Below are positions 43,901 through 50,892 of a stretch of DNA of 64,000 nt, piece by piece. The position numbers and the translations under genes are program-made. Each line of letters begins with the position of its first letter. Position 1 is the first letter of the stretch. A model generated the notes under the pieces. It was not told where the DNA came from. It did no database searches and saw only the letters and a list, made by a program, of their open reading frames with translations. Origin of the DNA: Candidatus Schekmanbacteria bacterium (GTDB lineage Bacteria > Schekmanbacteria > GWA2-38-11 > J061); the NCBI GenBank assembly GCA_016219965.1, contig JACRJM010000003.1, positions 504,299-568,298 on the forward strand, written 5' to 3'.

Positions 43901-45387
43901 TCCAGGAGGCATTGCGAGAGGCAGGGTTAAATCCATATCTATTTGAAATGGCAAATATCAGAGACCAATGCGCATGGGTACACGGAAACACTCCGGACAG
44001 TGCGCTTAAAAAAGCCGAGGCTCTTGCCCAGATGGCTGTAATGCGGGCAAGGAAATTAAAACCCCTCTTCAAGCAGGATCTTGACATAAGCCGCGACGTT
44101 CTTGTCATTGGAGGAGGCTTGTCGGGATTAACTTCAAGCCTTAATCTTGCAAGGCAGGGATTTAAGGTATTCCTTGTTGAAAAGGAAAAGGAGCTTGGCG
44201 GGAATTTAAAGAATGTAAAATTTTCAATTGAAGGGAATGACCCGCAAGCTCTTTTAACAGGACTTCTAGATGAGATTAAAAAAGAGCCAAAGATCGAAGT
44301 TTTCACGGAGAGCATGGTTGAGGAAGTAAAAGGCTTCATGGGAAACTTTGATGTGAAAGTGAGCCAGAGAGGAAACGGCGGGATACAGCCTTTTAAATGC
44401 GGCACAGTAATAGTTGCAACAGGGGGAGTTGAGTATAAAGGCGATGAGTTCCTTTATGGCAAATGCGATAATGTGAAAACACAGCTTGAGCTTGAGGAGA
44501 TACTTAAAGACAAACCCCATATTATAAAAAGCATGAAAAGCATTGCCATGATTCAATGCGTCGGATCCCGCAATGAGAAACGACCTTATTGTTCGCGGGT
44601 TTGCTGTACAGAGGCTGTAAAAAATGCCTTAAAGATAAAAGAGATTTCACCTCAAACTGATGTAACTGTTTATTACAGGGACATACGAACTTTCGGTTTC
44701 AAGGAAAGTTTTTATACAGAGGCGAGAAAGAAGGGGATAAGATTCATAAGATTTGACAAAGATGAACCCCCTGTTGTGGAAGAAAAAAATGGCAAAATCA
44801 GAATTTCCTCAACTGACAAAGTGTTAAACCAGACTGTTGAAGGGAATTTAGACATGCTGGTCTTAAGCATGGCAGTAATAGCACGGGAAGAAAATCAGCT
44901 TGTTGCGCAGGCATTGAAGCTTCCGCTCACATCGGACGGATTTTTCCTTGAAGCGCATATGAAATTGCGCCCTGTTGATTTTGCATCGGAAGGGATATTC
45001 CTTTGCGGCATAGCTCATTATCCAAAATTCATGGAGGAAAGTATTGCGCAGGCACTTGCCGCGGCTGGGCGGGCCAACACTATTATCTCGCAGGACAAGC
45101 TCCATGTCGGAGGAGCCATTGCTGTGGTTGATGAGAAACTTTGCGCATCATGCCTTACATGCGTGAGGACATGCCCTTACAATGTGCCGCGCATCTTAGA
45201 CAGGGTTGCCCATATAGAGGTGGCACAATGCCAGGGATGCGGGACATGCGCGTCCGAGTGCCCCAACAAGGCGATACAGCTTTTACATTACACAGATGAA
45301 CAGGTACTTGCAAAATGTGAGGCGTTTGAACTAAAAGATAAAGAGAAAGAAGTAAAAATTGGAACACTGGGAAACATTAAATCTTAA
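40915..45387 (+). CDS. Giant HdrA - NfnB/GltD - HdrA fusion flavoprotein
   Basis: A 1490-residue protein with three flavin modules. (1) Residues 1-150: first half of an HdrA core, FAD motif VLVVGGGVGGMQA, signature FPTNDCALCTISPRLV near 57 and CTACGDCKKVCPVE. (2) About 165-590: an inserted NfnB/GltD-type NAD(P)H oxidoreductase with the Cys-rich N-domain CGRMCHHPCETECRRRDVDD, FAD motif IVGAGPSGLSCAYYLARAGY near 258, NAD(P) motif IGGGNVAMDVARTA near 390 and YAGGDAVRGPAS. (3) About 620-910: the rest of the first HdrA with QCVGSREEERDYCSSVCC. (4) 920-1490: a complete second HdrA (FVCRCGTNIGG, CTPRTHEPLF, FAD near 1065, QCVGSRNEKRPYCSRVCC) ending in a dicluster ferredoxin (CASCLTCVRTCPYN, CQGCGTCASECPNKA). 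It could bifurcate between NAD(P)H, ferredoxin and HdrBC. Confidence 0.9.
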   Translation: MEKKNSDNKIGSVLVVGGGVGGMQAAIDLADSGYKVYLAEQTPFIGGKMAQLDKTFPTNDCALCTISPRLVGVSRHLNIDIVAGADIVRVDGKAGNFKAIVRQQERLVDLAKCTACGDCKKVCPVEIDSEFDLGLSKRTAVYKSYSQAVPNAWAIDKRGLSACKITCPAGISVQGYIALIAKGKYREAYDLIMKNNPLPGVCGRMCHHPCETECRRRDVDDPISIRNLRRFLADKIYGDPESHAPEKIEPQNPEKIAIVGAGPSGLSCAYYLARAGYTVEIFEQLPVKGGMLAVGIPEYRVPADSLSKEISNIEALGVKIHLNTKIGKDIKLADIKKQFNAVYVATGAHLANRLNIPGIDTQGVLDGVEFLRNVSLKEKVTLGKKGIVIGGGNVAMDVARTALRMGLEVEVMCLESDTEMPCHPWERDEAIEEGVKVNCSVGPKEVIVKNGRVAGIKTIKVKSVFDESGEFNPKFIDGAEGAIEGDTVFVAIGQRPDISIFEGDGLNVSIGEGNRITVSSSLLLTTAEGIYAGGDAVRGPASAIEAIADGRRAAFVIDAKLRGKPVPEDVRPEPIEPEIKGKKIKKEWREMPQIVEASERKKDFREVEKAFTEEQAVREALRCLNCSICSDCRLCEEACLPKAISHDRPFETVRELDVGSIILAPGFDYFDVNLKEEFGHRRYKNVLSSLEFERILSASGPFMGEIKRLSDGKHPKRIAWIQCVGSREEERDYCSSVCCMYATKQARLVKEHLPESECTIFYIDLRAFGKGFDDYCTRAEALGVKYVRCRPSAVKEDPSTNDLMVKYFSESGEMLSEEFDMVILSSGLAADDYHKELSESLGVKLNRFGFCETEKWTPLNTNVDGIFACGAFTEPRDIPEAVTQASGAASLAIEMLSGVRNTCTKKKEYPPEKDVMKEPVRVGVFVCRCGTNIGGVIDVPSVVDYVKDMPDVAYVEENMYTCAADSLEKIKSKIAEHNLNRVVVTSCTPRTHEPLFQEALREAGLNPYLFEMANIRDQCAWVHGNTPDSALKKAEALAQMAVMRARKLKPLFKQDLDISRDVLVIGGGLSGLTSSLNLARQGFKVFLVEKEKELGGNLKNVKFSIEGNDPQALLTGLLDEIKKEPKIEVFTESMVEEVKGFMGNFDVKVSQRGNGGIQPFKCGTVIVATGGVEYKGDEFLYGKCDNVKTQLELEEILKDKPHIIKSMKSIAMIQCVGSRNEKRPYCSRVCCTEAVKNALKIKEISPQTDVTVYYRDIRTFGFKESFYTEARKKGIRFIRFDKDEPPVVEEKNGKIRISSTDKVLNQTVEGNLDMLVLSMAVIAREENQLVAQALKLPLTSDGFFLEAHMKLRPVDFASEGIFLCGIAHYPKFMEESIAQALAAAGRANTIISQDKLHVGGAIAVVDEKLCASCLTCVRTCPYNVPRILDRVAHIEVAQCQGCGTCASECPNKAIQLLHYTDEQVLAKCEAFELKDKEKEVKIGTLGNIKS

Positions 45388-45388
45388 A

Positions 45389-45447
45389 GGCTTGGCAGCC
45401 CCGCTTAGGCTTAAAACTTCATGCGCCTGCCGCGGAGCAGCCAAGCC
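45389..45447. repeat. Hdr-cluster hairpin repeat, copy C
   Basis: GGCTTGGCAGCCCCGC pairs with GCGGAGCAGCCAAGCC (two mismatches) around a 27-base loop. It has the same stem design as copies A and B with a diverged loop, and lies two bases after the giant HdrA stop. Confidence 0.8.
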
Positions 45448-45515
45448 ATCAGATATAAAGTGCAATGCTTAATCTTGATTAAGAGATAAAAGAGACAGAA
45501 AAAAAATTAACCTCC

Positions 45516-45570
45516 GGTCATTACGAGGCTTGTCCGTAGTGAAGCGAAGGAACAAGCAGAAGTAATCTCT
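45516..45570. repeat. Dispersed repeat (CATTACGAGG...GAAGTAATCTC type)
   Basis: This intergenic stretch contains GTCATTACGAGG, GTGAAGCGAAGG and AGAAGTAATCTC, a longer relative of 40863-40892. It lies in the gap before the second MvhD-like gene. Confidence 0.55.
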
Positions 45571-45596
45571 GGAATAATTATTTAAATAAAGCGAAG

Positions 45597-46076
45597 ATGG
45601 AAGAGAAAAAGGAAACAGAAAAAATTAGTACTGAAGGGTATGAGCCGGAGGTGATTGCCTTTTGCTGTTATTATTGTGCTTTTGCGGCGGCAGATATGGC
45701 AGGCTCACTGAGGTTAAACTATCCGGCCAATGTCAAAATAATAAGAATACCCTGTACAGGGAAACTTGATGTGATATATATTTTGAAGGCCTTCGAGAAC
45801 GGCGCAGATGCCGTGTTCGTTGCAGGCTGCCTTGAGGGGAACTGCCATTATCTTGAAGGCAATATCCGGGCAAAAAAACGGGTTATGAGCCTAAAAAAAA
45901 TGCTTGAGGAGATTGGCATCGAGCCTGAACGTCTTGAAATGTTCAACATGTCATCTTCCATGGGTTTTGCTTTTGCCGAGGCTGCAAAGGAGATGACCGA
46001 GCGTGCAAGAAAGCTTGGAAGAAATCCTGTATTTGTCAAAAAAGATGGAGATAGCAGTGAAAAAAATATCGCTTGA
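45597..46076 (+). CDS. MvhD-like electron-transfer subunit (D2)
   Basis: A 159-residue MvhD homologue with the full Cys set: FCCYYCAFAAADMAG, IPCTGKLDVIYIL and GCLEGNCHYLEGN. A Lys/Glu-rich tail follows EEIGIEPERLEMFNMSSS, a segment also present in D1 and in the HdrA-MvhD fusion. It follows the giant HdrA and overlaps the next HdrC by 20 bases. It probably joins HdrA to HdrC2-HdrB2 or to a partner dehydrogenase. Confidence 0.88.
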   Translation: MEEKKETEKISTEGYEPEVIAFCCYYCAFAAADMAGSLRLNYPANVKIIRIPCTGKLDVIYILKAFENGADAVFVAGCLEGNCHYLEGNIRAKKRVMSLKKMLEEIGIEPERLEMFNMSSSMGFAFAEAAKEMTERARKLGRNPVFVKKDGDSSEKNIA

Positions 46077-46641
46077 TGAAAGCTCAAAGGGATTTACCGG
46101 GCTAATAGAGAAAATAAGCGATCAGAATGTGAACGTCTGTTATCAGTGTCTTAAATGCACGGCAGGCTGCCCGATGGTAGAGGAGATGGATTACACTCCG
46201 GCGCAGATAGTCCATGCCATAAGGCTTGGAGTTGAAGACATGGTGATAAAGAGCAATACTATCTGGATATGCGTTTCCTGCGAGACCTGCTCCACAAGGT
46301 GCCCGCAGGGGCTTGATATAGCACACCTTATGGATGCGGCAAGGAACATTGCTTTCAGACGAGGCATAAAACCTCCTGAAAGCTCTGGTGCCATAAAGGA
46401 TTTCTACAAAGTTGCTCTCGGGAACATAAGGACTTATGGCAGGATGTATGAGCTAGGAATGATAATGTCTTACAAGATGAAAACCGGGGATTATTTAAAG
46501 GACATGAAGCTTGGAATGAAGATGGGAATGAAGGGTAAACTCAAGATACTTCCTGTTAAAACAAAGGGTGCAAAGGAGATTGACCGTATATTTGCCAGCG
46601 TTGAAAAACTCGAAAAACTTGAGAACGAGGGGAAGCCATGA
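46057..46641 (+). CDS. HdrC-like ferredoxin subunit (C2)
   Basis: About 194 residues with two [4Fe-4S] motifs, CYQCLKCTAGCPM and CVSCETCSTRCPQ, followed by a helical, Lys/Met-rich C-terminal part. The start is placed at GTG 46057 because GGAG lies six bases upstream. A longer form from TTG 46003 or ATG 46045 would overlap the MvhD gene further. The stop overlaps HdrB2 (ATGA). It mirrors the C1-B1 pair at the other end of the cluster. Confidence 0.88.
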   Translation: MKKISLDESSKGFTGLIEKISDQNVNVCYQCLKCTAGCPMVEEMDYTPAQIVHAIRLGVEDMVIKSNTIWICVSCETCSTRCPQGLDIAHLMDAARNIAFRRGIKPPESSGAIKDFYKVALGNIRTYGRMYELGMIMSYKMKTGDYLKDMKLGMKMGMKGKLKILPVKTKGAKEIDRIFASVEKLEKLENEGKP

Positions 46642-47510
46642 GTTACGCCTATTATCCCGGCTGCTCGCTCCATTCAACGGGTTCTGAGTATGACATCTCC
46701 ATAAAATATATCTTTAACTCCCTTGGCATCTCTTTTGAAGAGATAAAAGACTGGAACTGCTGCGGCACAACGCCTGCGCACTGCACATCGAAATATCTGT
46801 CTATCGCACTCCCTGTAAGGAATTTAAAGCTTGTCGAGGACTCAGGCAAAAGCAAGGTTGCTGTCCCCTGCGCTTCATGCTTTTCAAGGTTAAAGCGGGC
46901 AAAGTTCGAGATATCAAAAGATGAAGATTTAAAGAAAAAAGTTGATGGCATACTTCAAACTACATATGGGAATACAGTTACCATTATCCATCCCCTTGAT
47001 ATAATAAAAAACGAGATTGGACTTAAAAGCGTGCGTGAAAAAATGAAAAGGTCCCTCTCAGGGTTAAAAGTTGCCTGCTATTATGGCTGCCTTATGACAA
47101 GGCCGCCTGATGTCACTGAGTTCGACGAATGCGAGTATCCTGTTATCATGGATGAGATACTTACAGAACTTGGGGCAGATGTGAAAGACTGGTCATATAA
47201 GACCGATTGCTGCGGAGCAAGCTTTTCCATATCAAGGACTGAGTCATCTATTAAATTAATGGAAAAAGTCATCCGCAATGCCGTTGAATGCGGAGCCGAG
47301 TGTATTGCCGTTGCCTGCCCGCTCTGCCATGCAAACCTTGACACAAGGCAGGAAGATATAAACGCAAAATACAGCAAGAATTTCAATGTGCCTGTTTTCT
47401 ATTTCTCAGAGCTTATGGCTCTCGCCTTCGGCGCTAAGGGAGGCGAGCTGGGTTTGAAGAAACATATCACAGATCCATCAGTATTACTTTCCAGATATAA
47501 ACTCGCCTGA
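46638..47510 (+). CDS. HdrB-like catalytic subunit (B2)
   Basis: A 290-residue HdrB with two CCG domains: YYPGCSLHSTG, WNCCGTTP, CASCFSRL, then YYGCLMTRPP, DCCGASFS and CPLCHANLD. This is the classical methanogen-type arrangement, more canonical than B1, whose first domain has CSICSAC. GGGGAAGCC precedes ATG. It closes the Hdr supercluster. A decayed copy of its 3' end lies 140 bases downstream. Confidence 0.92.
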   Translation: MSYAYYPGCSLHSTGSEYDISIKYIFNSLGISFEEIKDWNCCGTTPAHCTSKYLSIALPVRNLKLVEDSGKSKVAVPCASCFSRLKRAKFEISKDEDLKKKVDGILQTTYGNTVTIIHPLDIIKNEIGLKSVREKMKRSLSGLKVACYYGCLMTRPPDVTEFDECEYPVIMDEILTELGADVKDWSYKTDCCGASFSISRTESSIKLMEKVIRNAVECGAECIAVACPLCHANLDTRQEDINAKYSKNFNVPVFYFSELMALAFGAKGGELGLKKHITDPSVLLSRYKLA

Positions 47511-47650
47511 AACCTTATTAGATTTTGAATTACTAAATAAATTTTCTACAAATTTTTTGTATCATCTTTGCTTTTTACTCTGTTAGTCTTTTTTCATTTT
47601 GCCATCCCCTCGAAAAAGGGAAACCAGAAATCATTTTTATTCTCATTATA

Positions 47651-47762
47651 GAGGATATACAAAATACAGAAGGAATTTAAATGTTTCTGTTTTCTATTTC
47701 TCAAAACTTAGGGTATTTTCTTTCATGCGCAAGGCAATGAACTTGGATTGAAGAAATGTTTA
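47651..47762 (+). pseudogene. Relic of an hdrB 3' end
   Basis: About 110 bp aligns with 47352-47465 of hdrB2 (for example CTGTTTTCTATTTCTCA identical, then TTGAAGAAA against TTGAAGAAA). It has frame-breaking changes and early stops. It would read NLNVSVFYFSK where the gene reads NFNVPVFYFSE. It fills most of the otherwise gene-less gap 47511-47812. The gap also contains a decayed CTCGAAAAAGGGAAACCAG repeat near 47610. Confidence 0.75.
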
Positions 47763-47812
47763 AAAAGTTTTGTCTAAATAGATGAGTCAGTTTTAAACTT
47801 GGAGAAGCATCA

Positions 47813-48790
47813 TTACAGATTGATGAGCCATTCACATATTGTAGCCAACTGATCGTCATTGGTTAGATTTGCGGCGTTATTTATTGTCCCATTTTGAAGT
47901 TGTTTATATATTTCTGATGCCATGCTATTTTCAATCGCAGCACCAATAAAGAACAGTTGAGGTTCTAACTTCATTTTTTTAAAACTATTTCTTATTCTTT
48001 CGATGGCTGAATTTGCAGTTTTCCAATGTTCGTCTGCTCCTGCCGGATCGATACCACCTTTCAATTCACCCAAAGCAATGTATTTTTCGTTGTTATGTAT
48101 TATGGATTGTTTGCCGCGTTTCAAATCATCGATGGTTCCATGTAGAATTGAAAGATCAACATTCTTTTTGACGACTGGGATGGTGATATTCATTATTAAG
48201 AGGCGTTGTTTATTGCCTTTTGACCAAGATAGACCCTTGATTCGTTTTTCAATACCAGTATCATCCTTAGGTTTTGTAAGCCAAGACTTTGTATCCGAAT
48301 CATTCCATTGGTAGTCTATGCCTGATAGGTTAAAAACCGACAGCAATGTCCGTAAAAATTTTCTTTCTCCTAACACGCCTGCCAGATTTCTTGCTTTTCC
48401 ACCTAAGGCGTCGCCCTTTGTTAGAAGATAACGATAAACAAGTTCATCAATAAAATTCTCTCCGGCAGGTTCAAGAAATTTTTCAATAAGTCCTTTTATT
48501 GCGAGGAGCTTATCTTTTTCCGTTAAGTAATTTAGAGATTTTTCGGAGAGCCCTGATGCAGTAAGCAAGCCAACTCTCAAGTCTTCAACTAGTAGCAGCT
48601 CTTTTGGTTTCTTAATCCTATTTGCTATTGCCTTAAGAGCCTTGGCTTCTTCGACATAAGGAACAGCAAGATAGTTTTTTTCCAACGCAAGCGCAATGAA
48701 CCCAGCTCTAGTTTTTTCTCTTGGAGTTACCAAGTCTGCTACATTTTTAATGTGTGTAAGATTTATTTTTTTTGCCATAGATACACACAT
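47813..48790 (-). CDS. Type II restriction endonuclease of the AvaI/BsoBI family (predicted CYCGRG)
   Basis: A 325-residue protein matching the AvaI/BsoBI endonuclease family in length and motifs (GDALGGKARNLAGVLGERKFL). The catalytic strand ELKGG (E242, K244) is followed by H255, 13 residues after the Glu. This is the spacing of BsoBI E240, K242 and H253. D212 is the best upstream acidic ligand. BsoBI and AvaI cut C^YCGRG, so this specificity is predicted. The start ATG at 48790 overlaps the methyltransferase 3' end by 28 bases; the Met at residue 5 is an alternative. Low G+C suggests transfer with its methylase. Confidence 0.85.
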   Translation of the reverse strand: MCVSMAKKINLTHIKNVADLVTPREKTRAGFIALALEKNYLAVPYVEEAKALKAIANRIKKPKELLLVEDLRVGLLTASGLSEKSLNYLTEKDKLLAIKGLIEKFLEPAGENFIDELVYRYLLTKGDALGGKARNLAGVLGERKFLRTLLSVFNLSGIDYQWNDSDTKSWLTKPKDDTGIEKRIKGLSWSKGNKQRLLIMNITIPVVKKNVDLSILHGTIDDLKRGKQSIIHNNEKYIALGELKGGIDPAGADEHWKTANSAIERIRNSFKKMKLEPQLFFIGAAIENSMASEIYKQLQNGTINNAANLTNDDQLATICEWLINL

Positions 48791-50187
48791 TTACGGATTT
48801 CAGTTCGACCATAGTTCCCCATCTGTTGGCTGCTGTTTCCCTTACCTTTAGGCAAAACAAAGATTTTGTTGATTTTGAAGCCGAAATCTTCCGCAAATTC
48901 AGAAAGAATTAAATCAACTGGTATCTCTTCACCTCCGTAACGAACATTATCATTAATCATAACACAATAACCGTTTCTTTTTATGACCCTTGCCATTTCA
49001 TAAATAACAAAACATAATTCCAAGAAATAGTTTTTTATCATTCTAGGAATGTTGTTATTGTTGAGTTTTTTTAATTTATTCAATATATCCAGAACTGAAT
49101 TTACCTCACGCATTGCGGCTGATCTGCAGTAAACGTCAAGTACCTTTTCAAAGGTTCTTGTTTTACCTATAGATGCATAAAACTGATTTAAGTGATCAAT
49201 CTTTTCCTTGTTTTCTACGGTGCAGGAAAGCATTGATTGGCGCAAATCACGTACCTGATCATTGTCAAAGCCAAGATAAACCAGTTCTAAAGCATAGGTT
49301 CTTGTGTAATCATACCTATTGCAGTAAGGAGGAGAAGTAATAACAAAATCGAAAAAATTATCTTCAAGCGCTGGTAACTTTTCAAGACAAGAGCCTTCGG
49401 TAATAGTCACCGGATATTTTTCTGCTATGTTGTTTTCAAACTGCTCAAATAATTGGCCAGGTTTGTGAGACGAAAGATCATGAACAATATCGCGGAGTTT
49501 ATGTTTAACAGCTTCTTGAAAAGTTAGGATTCTTCCTTTGTCAAATGGCTTTCCTGCAAGTTGTCTTTTAGAACGATAATCCCAGCGCAAATACTGTCCG
49601 TCTTTTCTTGTATAACTGATTTCTTCCAATACGGCAAAAGCTGCAAAACGTAATATAATTTGCACTTGATCATTCTTAAACTTTGAACAATAGCTTAAAT
49701 ACTTATTTAAATAAGTTTCTGTTTCTTCTGGGAAAGCGTTTTTCGTAATTGAAATATGGTTTATCCGGTAGTCAAAATCATGGATTCTTTCAAGATCTGT
49801 CCAAATATCTTTTACAGTAGATTTCAACATGTTTGTGTCAATCTCATTAAGTGCTTGACGTGTCTTTATAGCGAAAGTACCAACCGGTAAAAGTTCTATT
49901 CCATATGATTGCCATCCAAGTTCTTGCCCTGCAAAAAGAGTTGTTCCAGCTCCTGCAAAGGGATCTAAAACTCTTCCAGTCTTTGGTGCGTATTTGGTCA
50001 AGAAATATTTTACAAGACTGGAAGAAAACCCTTCTTTGTATTTAAACCAGCGGTATATTGATTCTTCTTTATTTGCCTGAAAACTTACGACTCTACGACT
50101 TAAATTGTAGGCAATCTCCAATTTCTCTTCAAATTGGTGATAAAGTTTTTGTCGTTCGGTAGGGAAAAGTTCTGACGCTTGTTCCAT
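48763..50187 (-). CDS. DNA methyltransferase of the restriction-modification pair (amino-methylating, alpha-type order)
   Basis: A 474-residue DNA methyltransferase with SAM motif I LDPFAGAGTT at 74-83 and catalytic motif IV TSPPY at 284-288. The TSPPY form is typical of N4-cytosine (some N6-adenine) enzymes. About 200 residues between the motifs, with motif I first, suggest an alpha-type order with the recognition domain in the middle. It would protect the sites cut by the overlapping endonuclease gene, and it lies upstream so that protection is made first. There is no clear ribosome site before ATG 50187. Confidence 0.9.
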   Translation of the reverse strand: MEQASELFPTERQKLYHQFEEKLEIAYNLSRRVVSFQANKEESIYRWFKYKEGFSSSLVKYFLTKYAPKTGRVLDPFAGAGTTLFAGQELGWQSYGIELLPVGTFAIKTRQALNEIDTNMLKSTVKDIWTDLERIHDFDYRINHISITKNAFPEETETYLNKYLSYCSKFKNDQVQIILRFAAFAVLEEISYTRKDGQYLRWDYRSKRQLAGKPFDKGRILTFQEAVKHKLRDIVHDLSSHKPGQLFEQFENNIAEKYPVTITEGSCLEKLPALEDNFFDFVITSPPYCNRYDYTRTYALELVYLGFDNDQVRDLRQSMLSCTVENKEKIDHLNQFYASIGKTRTFEKVLDVYCRSAAMREVNSVLDILNKLKKLNNNNIPRMIKNYFLELCFVIYEMARVIKRNGYCVMINDNVRYGGEEIPVDLILSEFAEDFGFKINKIFVLPKGKGNSSQQMGNYGRTEIRKCVYLWQKK

Positions 50188-50472
50188 GTTAATAGTTTAG
50201 CATTTTGTTATTATATGTCTCATGAATTATAGGCGGTTTTAATTTCTTGTAATTCATGTTTTGCATTTACCATTTATTATTACATTACAAATTAACAATA
50301 TAGTGGATTTTCTCTATGGTCAATTAATAAAAAAGTAGCTTCTGATAGTAAAGAAATTTTTCGAAGCACACGCTTTCATATAATCATCCCCTATTTTTAT
50401 TCTGTTACTCCTTCGAACAGGGAGATCCAGAAATAATTACTAAAACTGGATTTCACATCTTGTGCGGAATGA

Positions 50473-50649
50473 CAGCCATTCTATGGTTGGATTGTTACCT
50501 TCTTTAAGTCAATTGGCTTGACCAACTATCTTCCGGAAGTGTATAACTCGCACAAGCAATATAAAAAAGAACATTGGGTGGATGCTTCGCTCAATGGCAA
50601 CATATCAGATAATATCGTATACATATTTAATCAGTCTCAGCAAATTTAG
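50473..50649 (+). pseudogene. Possible fragment of an HNH/IscB-like nuclease C-terminus
   Basis: A 58-codon frame without a proper start ends in VYNSHKQYKKEHWVDASLNG and then 20 more residues. The (R/K)-x-K-x-H-W-(V/I)-D-A-x-x-x-G pattern recalls the conserved stretch of IscB-like and related RRXRR/HNH nucleases. The match is short and from memory, so it is a lead rather than an assignment. Confidence 0.25.
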
Positions 50650-50656
50650 CAGGGAG

Positions 50657-50692
50657 AGAGGGTTAGTATTAACCGTAACCCTCTGGTATAAT
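50657..50692 (+). promoter_or_regulatory. 9-bp palindrome followed by a perfect -10 box
   Basis: AGAGGGTTA (50657-50665) is the exact inverse of TAACCCTCT (50676-50684). A nested GGTTA-GTAT-TAACC hairpin competes with it. TATAAT follows at 50687-50692. This could be an operator-promoter for the glucan synthase gene about 190 bp downstream, or a terminator without T-run. No good -35 is visible. Confidence 0.4.
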
Positions 50693-50892
50693 GATTGACT
50701 ATGTAATCATTGCCAGCTCACCTTCCACACAGAAAACACTCTGTCCCGGTTTGGACATGGCAGAGACGGTCACCACGGCACCCGCCCCTTTGCGTTAATT
50801 AGCCAGGAGGCAACGAAAAAAGAAGATGGGTTAAACGCAAGAGAGGTCGGTCGGAGATTGTCCTTGTTTGTCAACCCAGGGAGAACTCAAAA

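Larger units (their letters stand above)
50188..50892. other. 705-bp gene-less gap before the glucan synthase
   Basis: It holds a decayed dispersed repeat (near 50401-50436, CCTTCGAACAGGGAGATCCAG type), a 58-codon open fragment ending at 50649, and a palindrome plus TATAAT at 50657-50692. Base composition changes from AT-rich to G+C-rich near 50720. I see no intact gene in it. Confidence 0.6.

Noticed and set aside
40328-46076. Selenocysteine-containing MvhD-like subunits (as in BamF)
   Set aside because: Both MvhD-like frames and the fusion end at ordinary stops with Cys or Ser at the relevant positions; no in-frame TGA with continuing homology was seen.
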